DNA of 16,891 bases, taken from the NCBI GenBank assembly GCA_031276415.1, contig JAISNF010000363.1, positions 1 through 16,891 on the forward strand, read 5' to 3'. Position numbers and translations under genes: made by a program. Shown one piece after another: positions 13,748 through 16,891 of the stretch (position 1 is its first letter; each line of letters starts with the position of its first letter). The notes below the pieces were generated by a model. The model was given only the letters and a program-made list of their open reading frames with translations, made no database searches and had not been told where the DNA came from. Source of the stretch: Planctomycetaceae bacterium (GTDB taxonomy: Bacteria > Planctomycetota > Planctomycetia > Pirellulales > Thermoguttaceae).

Positions 13748-13800
13748 ACATCTGCGGACAAATTTATCTGCAAAAATGCGGACAAGTTTATCCGCATTTA
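13748..13800. repeat. R2-like tandem fragment abutting the DUF1559 remnant
   Basis: Two degenerate units, beginning TGCGGACAAATTTATCTGCA and TGCGGACAAGTTTATCCGCA, are tandem with a period of about 24 bp. TGCGGA and TCCGCA in the second unit can pair. The CATCTGCGGACAA start resembles the ends of the R2 palindrome. Confidence 0.55.
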
Positions 13801-13823
13801 TGGGAACGGTTATTAACATTTAT

Positions 13824-15575
13824 TCATTTCGATTGAATGCTGATTTCGTGCCAATAACCGGCTTCGTATGACCAGCCGTTGGGTTGGTTCAGCAATTCAA
13901 GTTTCACCGTTTTTCCGGCATAACCCGAAAGATCAACAGTAATCTCTTTCCAATCACCGGCAATTCGTTGTTTCAATAATTCTTTTCCGTCCGCTTTAAC
14001 AATTAGTTCCCAATCAAATTCCGCTTTCGCAGCATCATGAGCGGCAACAACAAGTTTGAGCGTTGTCTTTTTGTTTTTCGGAATCGTAACATTTTTTGTC
14101 AAAACACACGCCTCGCCACGTGATTTCGGATGTGTCATCACAACGTTCTTTTTGCCGCTATATTCCGCACGAAAACCGGGATCCATATCAGGTCCACAAT
14201 CCGTCAATCTCCAACCCGGAAAAAATTTCGCAACCACTTCCGTCAGTTCATAATCGCGGAAATTAATCAATTGAAGTTCCGCTTCTGTAAATCGGACATT
14301 TTGCGGAGGATCAGGTTGCCAACTCGGTTTGTAAGGTTTTAGTTGCGGTTTTAACTGTTTTGATAAAGCCGTTGCCGAAGTCGTTGCTCTTCGTCCCAAA
14401 AGACCACGCCGAACAGTTTTTTTCTGTCCCGAAAATGAATTTTGAACAGGAATCGAAAAAACATCTTCACCGTTCCGTTTAACAATTCGTCCGCCGTATT
14501 GGAGGACGGCTTGCCGTGCCAGTTTTTCGCAAACATCAACCAACGCGGGAAAATCGTATGCCGTGTAACTGAATTTTTTTGTTTCATCAAGTTTTTCGCT
14601 GAATCGCGGCGGTAACTTTGAAAAACCAAGCGTTGTAAACAAAACTCCGCCGGCATTGGAAGGATTACAATCCGAATCCTGACCACATCGCGTGGAAAGA
14701 ATTATTGTTTGATCAAGATCGCCTTTTCCGTATAATAACCCGACAAGAATATACGCCCCATTGATTTTTGCATCAATATTAGAATCGCCGGTGTTATAAG
14801 TTAAACGGCGATAATCTTTGTTTTTCTGGTATTTTTCATTGATTTTCTGCCAACAGGTTGTCCAGTCGTTTGGATTTTCATCGTACCAACGAAGCACATC
14901 CCGAACCATTTCGGCATACTGTGAATCTTGCGGAATACACGCTAAACCGGCATCAATAATCTTTTTAATATCCGATTCAAAAAACGCTTCGGCATACATT
15001 CCGCCGACAAACTGACCCGCATAAAGACCATCACCGTAATTCATCAAACCTCCGAATTTTTCACCGAGTTCGATAGCAACTTGCGGCAAACCGGGGGCAA
15101 TTAAACCTGAATAATCCGCCTCAATTTGATAATCAATATCATCTGCGTGAATATTGAACGCCGGATGTCCACTGTCTGGCGGCGCAATACCACGCCGAAG
15201 ATTTGTACGTCCGGCGTTATTGGCTGCCCAAACTTGATAACTGCTGTTGGCAAAATCAATTCCGGCTTGACGTTGCGAAACATTGAGACCGTACTGCTCC
15301 AAACTGCGAAGGAAGGTCATTTCAACATAAAGATCATCCTGACCAAAAGCGTTGTTAATCATCTCGGGGTTCCATTGCGGCATTTTGTTTTCGGGAATTA
15401 TAATTCCGTTGAACTTAAACTCCGTCGGCGCACCCCAACAAACTCCGGCAATCTGACCAATCCAACCGGCTTTCATTTTGTCGCGATAAACATTAACCGG
15501 AATCTCGCGATATTCCTGTGCCGATAACGGAATTGCCGAAACAAAAAACAAAATCATCAATACTAATTTTTTCAT
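13824..15575 (-). CDS. Secreted ADP-ribosylglycohydrolase-fold protein with C-terminal beta domain
   Basis: The 583-residue product has a signal peptide (MKKLVLMILFFVSAIPLSAQ) and an ADP-ribosylglycohydrolase (DraG-like) domain at about 28-380. Landmarks are GWIGQIAGVCWGAPTEF (37-53), QDDLYVEM (79-86), IHADDIDYQIEADYSGLI (142-159), and CGQDSDCNPSNAGG (297-310), which corresponds to the metal-binding G-x-D-x-D motif of the fold. The region from about 400 to 583 is beta-rich (DWKEITVDLSGYAGKTVKL, AGYWHEISI) and looks like a jelly-roll or carbohydrate-binding module. Export argues against reversing cytoplasmic ADP-ribosylation. Members of this secreted group may act on other ribosides or glycosides, but the substrate is unknown. 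I use the ATG at 15575, seven bases after AAAGGAG; one at 15581 is too close to that site. Confidence 0.85.
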   Translation of the reverse strand: MKKLVLMILFFVSAIPLSAQEYREIPVNVYRDKMKAGWIGQIAGVCWGAPTEFKFNGIIIPENKMPQWNPEMINNAFGQDDLYVEMTFLRSLEQYGLNVSQRQAGIDFANSSYQVWAANNAGRTNLRRGIAPPDSGHPAFNIHADDIDYQIEADYSGLIAPGLPQVAIELGEKFGGLMNYGDGLYAGQFVGGMYAEAFFESDIKKIIDAGLACIPQDSQYAEMVRDVLRWYDENPNDWTTCWQKINEKYQKNKDYRRLTYNTGDSNIDAKINGAYILVGLLYGKGDLDQTIILSTRCGQDSDCNPSNAGGVLFTTLGFSKLPPRFSEKLDETKKFSYTAYDFPALVDVCEKLARQAVLQYGGRIVKRNGEDVFSIPVQNSFSGQKKTVRRGLLGRRATTSATALSKQLKPQLKPYKPSWQPDPPQNVRFTEAELQLINFRDYELTEVVAKFFPGWRLTDCGPDMDPGFRAEYSGKKNVVMTHPKSRGEACVLTKNVTIPKNKKTTLKLVVAAHDAAKAEFDWELIVKADGKELLKQRIAGDWKEITVDLSGYAGKTVKLELLNQPNGWSYEAGYWHEISIQSK

Positions 15576-15682
15576 CGTCATGCTCCTTTTGTTAGAAAGT
15601 TTCACTAAAATTCTTGCGATTTGTTTACCGCAACACAACGCGGCAAAAGAAAAACAACATCTCGCAACTGAATTAGGTTCAA

Positions 15683-15711
15683 AATGTACACAAATAAAAA
15701 TTGATTGTCAA
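15683..15711 (-). promoter_or_regulatory. Housekeeping-type promoter for the ADP-ribosylglycohydrolase-fold gene
   Basis: On the minus strand TTGACA (15711-15706) is followed by exactly 17 bases and TACATT (15688-15683), a perfect -35 with a 4-of-6 -10. It would give a leader of about 100 bases before the start codon at 15575. Confidence 0.6.
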
Positions 15712-15767
15712 CACTCCATTGAGCATTTTAGTTTTTGGGTAACGTCTAATAACCGGTTTTTTTATTT

Positions 15768-15906
15768 AACCACAGAGAACACCAGAGGAAATTTTTAATT
15801 GGAATCGAAACGTTATTTAAGGTTAAGGTTAAAATTGCCTTTTGATTTAAAATAACTTTTTAAAATTAAATTTTTCCTCTCTGTGAACTTTGTGTTCTCT
15901 GTGGTT
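15768..15906 (+). repeat. R1 dispersed element, copy C, best-preserved ends
   Basis: This 139-bp copy begins AACCACAGAGAACACCAGAGG and ends TTTGTGTTCTCTGTGGTT, forming a clear terminal inverted repeat. The core contains TTGGAATCGAAACGTTATTT and CCTTTTGATTTAAAATAACT, shared with copies A and B. GGTTAAGGTTAA inside the copy is a small internal duplication absent from the others. Confidence 0.85.
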
Positions 15907-15914
15907 AAAAAACA

Positions 15915-15987
15915 GTCCGCAGATGACGCAGATTTTCGCTGATAAACACAAATTATTTTTCTGCGTCCATTGGCGTAAACTGCGGAC
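15915..15987. repeat. R2 palindromic element, copy c
   Basis: The ends GTCCGCAGATGACGCAGA and GGCGTAAACTGCGGAC are an imperfect inverted repeat around a loop near AACACAAATTATTTTT. It starts eight bases after R1 copy C and ends 14 bases before the stop of the next gene, on whose 3' side it could form the transcript's terminal hairpin. Confidence 0.8.
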
Positions 15988-16001
15988 GAAAAGGTTGCCA
16001 A

Positions 16002-16661
16002 CTAATTGATCAATTCACGAATTTGTTCACTCCAAGGACCGTTTTGCATTCTTGGGTTGACCCAAGCCCCTTGCAAAAGGATATGCTTTGCTTCTTCGGC
16101 TTCGGAGAAAATTAACGTGTAATGTAACCTTGTTGAGAGAACCGATTGCCATTGGACAGTATTCTCAATTTGGTATTGCAAAAGGAAACCGCCGTATTTT
16201 CCACTGGTGAGGAACTCGGTCGGGTGCCCTTGTTGCAAGGTTGATGCGTACACGGTAATATCGTGGTGCTGCCTGACAACCGCCGTAATCACCGGAGCCT
16301 CCGTTGGAACCGGAATCGGCTGGTGTGCGGACGGATGGCGTGGTCGTAACTCCATTTCTATAATCGCTAAATCGGAAATATTGGGATTTCCCTCCAACAT
16401 GTTGACAAACTGCTGCAAGAACCGTTTAAGGTTCAAAAACGCCTCGTCTTTGATGGCAACCGTTGTTCGGATCCGCTCATCCAGATGCGAATTGACCTGA
16501 TAAGCCGCCGCCGCAACATTCGTCAAGTTAGTAAATTGCATCAACTGACTCGAGTCAATATTCCACTGACTCGCATTCTCCGTGCAATACCGAAGAATCG
16601 TCTCCGCCCAAGCAATAAATTCACCGTCTTTAGTCGGCATGTAACTGCTGTTATGTGCCAT
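16002..16661 (-). CDS. Conserved-hypothetical-type protein, helical N-terminus and beta-rich C-terminus
   Basis: The 219-residue product has no signal peptide and no catalytic motif I recognise. Residues 1-110 look helical (EFIAWAETILRYCTENA, DEAFLNLKRFLQQFVNML). A Pro-rich linker follows (HQPIPVPTEAPVITA, about 113-128). The C-terminal half looks like a beta-sandwich and ends NGPWSEQIRELIN. This layout, including a start with a K-D-x-E-F-x-x-W pattern, a P-V-P-T linker and a closing GPWSE, resembles a family of uncharacterised proteins I recall from Bacteroidetes and other gut or anaerobic bacteria. That comparison is from memory. AAGGAG lies seven bases before the ATG. Upstream are two hairpins and the 21-bp tandem array. 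Confidence 0.7.
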   Translation of the reverse strand: MAHNSSYMPTKDGEFIAWAETILRYCTENASQWNIDSSQLMQFTNLTNVAAAAYQVNSHLDERIRTTVAIKDEAFLNLKRFLQQFVNMLEGNPNISDLAIIEMELRPRHPSAHQPIPVPTEAPVITAVVRQHHDITVYASTLQQGHPTEFLTSGKYGGFLLQYQIENTVQWQSVLSTRLHYTLIFSEAEEAKHILLQGAWVNPRMQNGPWSEQIRELIN

Positions 16662-16700
16662 TGTAACACTCCTTAATAAAATGGTTAAAACTTTCTACAA

Positions 16701-16724
16701 AAAACGGTCTTACAAAACCGTTTT
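16701..16724 (-). terminator. Hairpin with U tract upstream of the 219-residue gene
   Basis: AAAACGGT (16701-16708) and ACCGTTTT (16717-16724) are a perfect 8-bp stem with an 8-base loop. On the minus strand it is followed by further T residues (TTTTTTG), so it could terminate a transcript entering from the right or attenuate the gene that starts 40 bases later. Confidence 0.5.
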
Positions 16725-16731
16725 ACAATCT

Positions 16732-16768
16732 GTTTTTGCCCTTTTTCCCCTATTTTTGGGGCAAAAAC
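16732..16768. other. Second hairpin in the same leader
   Basis: GTTTTTGCCC (16732-16741) and GGGCAAAAAC (16759-16768) form a perfect 10-bp stem. Inside the loop CCCC and GGGG offer an alternative pairing, so two structures compete. Confidence 0.5.
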
Positions 16769-16788
16769 GGCAAATTTCCGGATTTTTA

Positions 16789-16891
16789 GTACTTACTTTT
16801 AACCGAATGGTACTTACTTTTTGACAATCGGTACTTACCTTTTCGCAAATCGGTACTTACTTGTTGCCACTCGGTACTTACTTGTAGCCAG
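16789..16891. repeat. 21-bp tandem array running off the window end
   Basis: Five units start GTACTTAC at 16789, 16810, 16831, 16853 and 16874, with lengths 21, 21, 22, 21 and at least 18. The first ten bases (GTACTTACTT) are nearly invariant, and the rest ends in AATCG or ACTCG in the middle units. The array lies 128 bp upstream of the minus-strand gene at 16661. On the minus strand the first units from the edge also read as heptapeptide repeats (ATSKYRV), ending at a TAA at about 16836-16838. Confidence 0.85.

Noticed and set aside
13535..13871. Plus-strand open frames of 64-94 codons
   Set aside because: They are antisense to the DUF1559 remnant and to the end of the glycohydrolase-fold gene, and their translations look random.
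15580..15798. 72-codon plus-strand open frame
   Set aside because: It lies across the promoter and leader of the minus-strand gene and runs into the R1 repeat; no family resemblance.
16789..16891. Tandem array as a CRISPR
   Set aside because: The conserved part is only about 10 bp and the variable part about 11 bp, with partial similarity between the tails. CRISPR repeats and spacers are each normally above 20 bp, and no cas gene is present.
1..16891. tRNA, rRNA or prophage genes
   Set aside because: I saw no cloverleaf with a TTCGA-type T arm in the spacers, no conserved rRNA segment, and no integrase, transposase or phage structural protein among the supported genes.

Overview
The window looks like a chromosomal stretch from an AT-rich member of the Planctomycetes, or a close relative. 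Several things point that way. There is a decayed DUF1559 (H-X9-DG pseudopilin-type) gene tail, a PEP-CTERM sorted protein, a BBP2-type beta-barrel porin, an isolated HpnC-type hydroxysqualene synthase, a secreted ADP-ribosylglycohydrolase-fold protein, and a GH2 family protein of the kind common in that phylum. The assignment is inference from gene content, because no rRNA or ribosomal protein gene is present. The low G+C and the GH2 gene would fit a gut or anoxic lineage, but that is weaker.

Layout, left to right: secreted endonuclease/exonuclease/phosphatase-fold protein (+), secreted GH2-like protein (+), orphan HPt phosphotransfer protein and GNAT acetyltransferase (+, probable operon), HpnC squalene-pathway enzyme (-), PEP-CTERM protein (-) with a candidate sigma-54 promoter, asparagine synthase B (-), a 715-bp gene-free stretch full of repeats, outer-membrane porin (-), CobW/COG0523 GTPase (+), glycerol facilitator-type MIP channel (+), an 815-bp gene-free stretch with repeats, hairpins and the DUF1559 remnant, a secreted ADP-ribosylglycohydrolase-fold protein (-), and a 219-residue conserved-hypothetical-type protein (-) preceded by a 21-bp tandem array that runs off the window.

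The genes do not form one pathway. They read as housekeeping and envelope genes (asparagine synthesis, hopanoid/squalene synthesis, porin, glycerol channel, metal-related GTPase) interleaved with secreted hydrolase-like proteins. Most are single transcription units separated by long AT-rich spacers.

The most unusual content lies between genes. Four short repeat modules recur and are joined in different pairings at four loci: a 125-140 bp element with ACCACAGAG-type ends, a palindromic TCCGCAGAT element, a 39-bp block and a 40-bp block. Short exact tandem duplications of 10-16 bp sit repeatedly at gene ends. Within genes, the oddest point is the GH2 protein, where the motif expected to read GEFGG reads GSFGG, so the presumed catalytic nucleophile is missing. 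I did not find a convincing new defence or mobile system.
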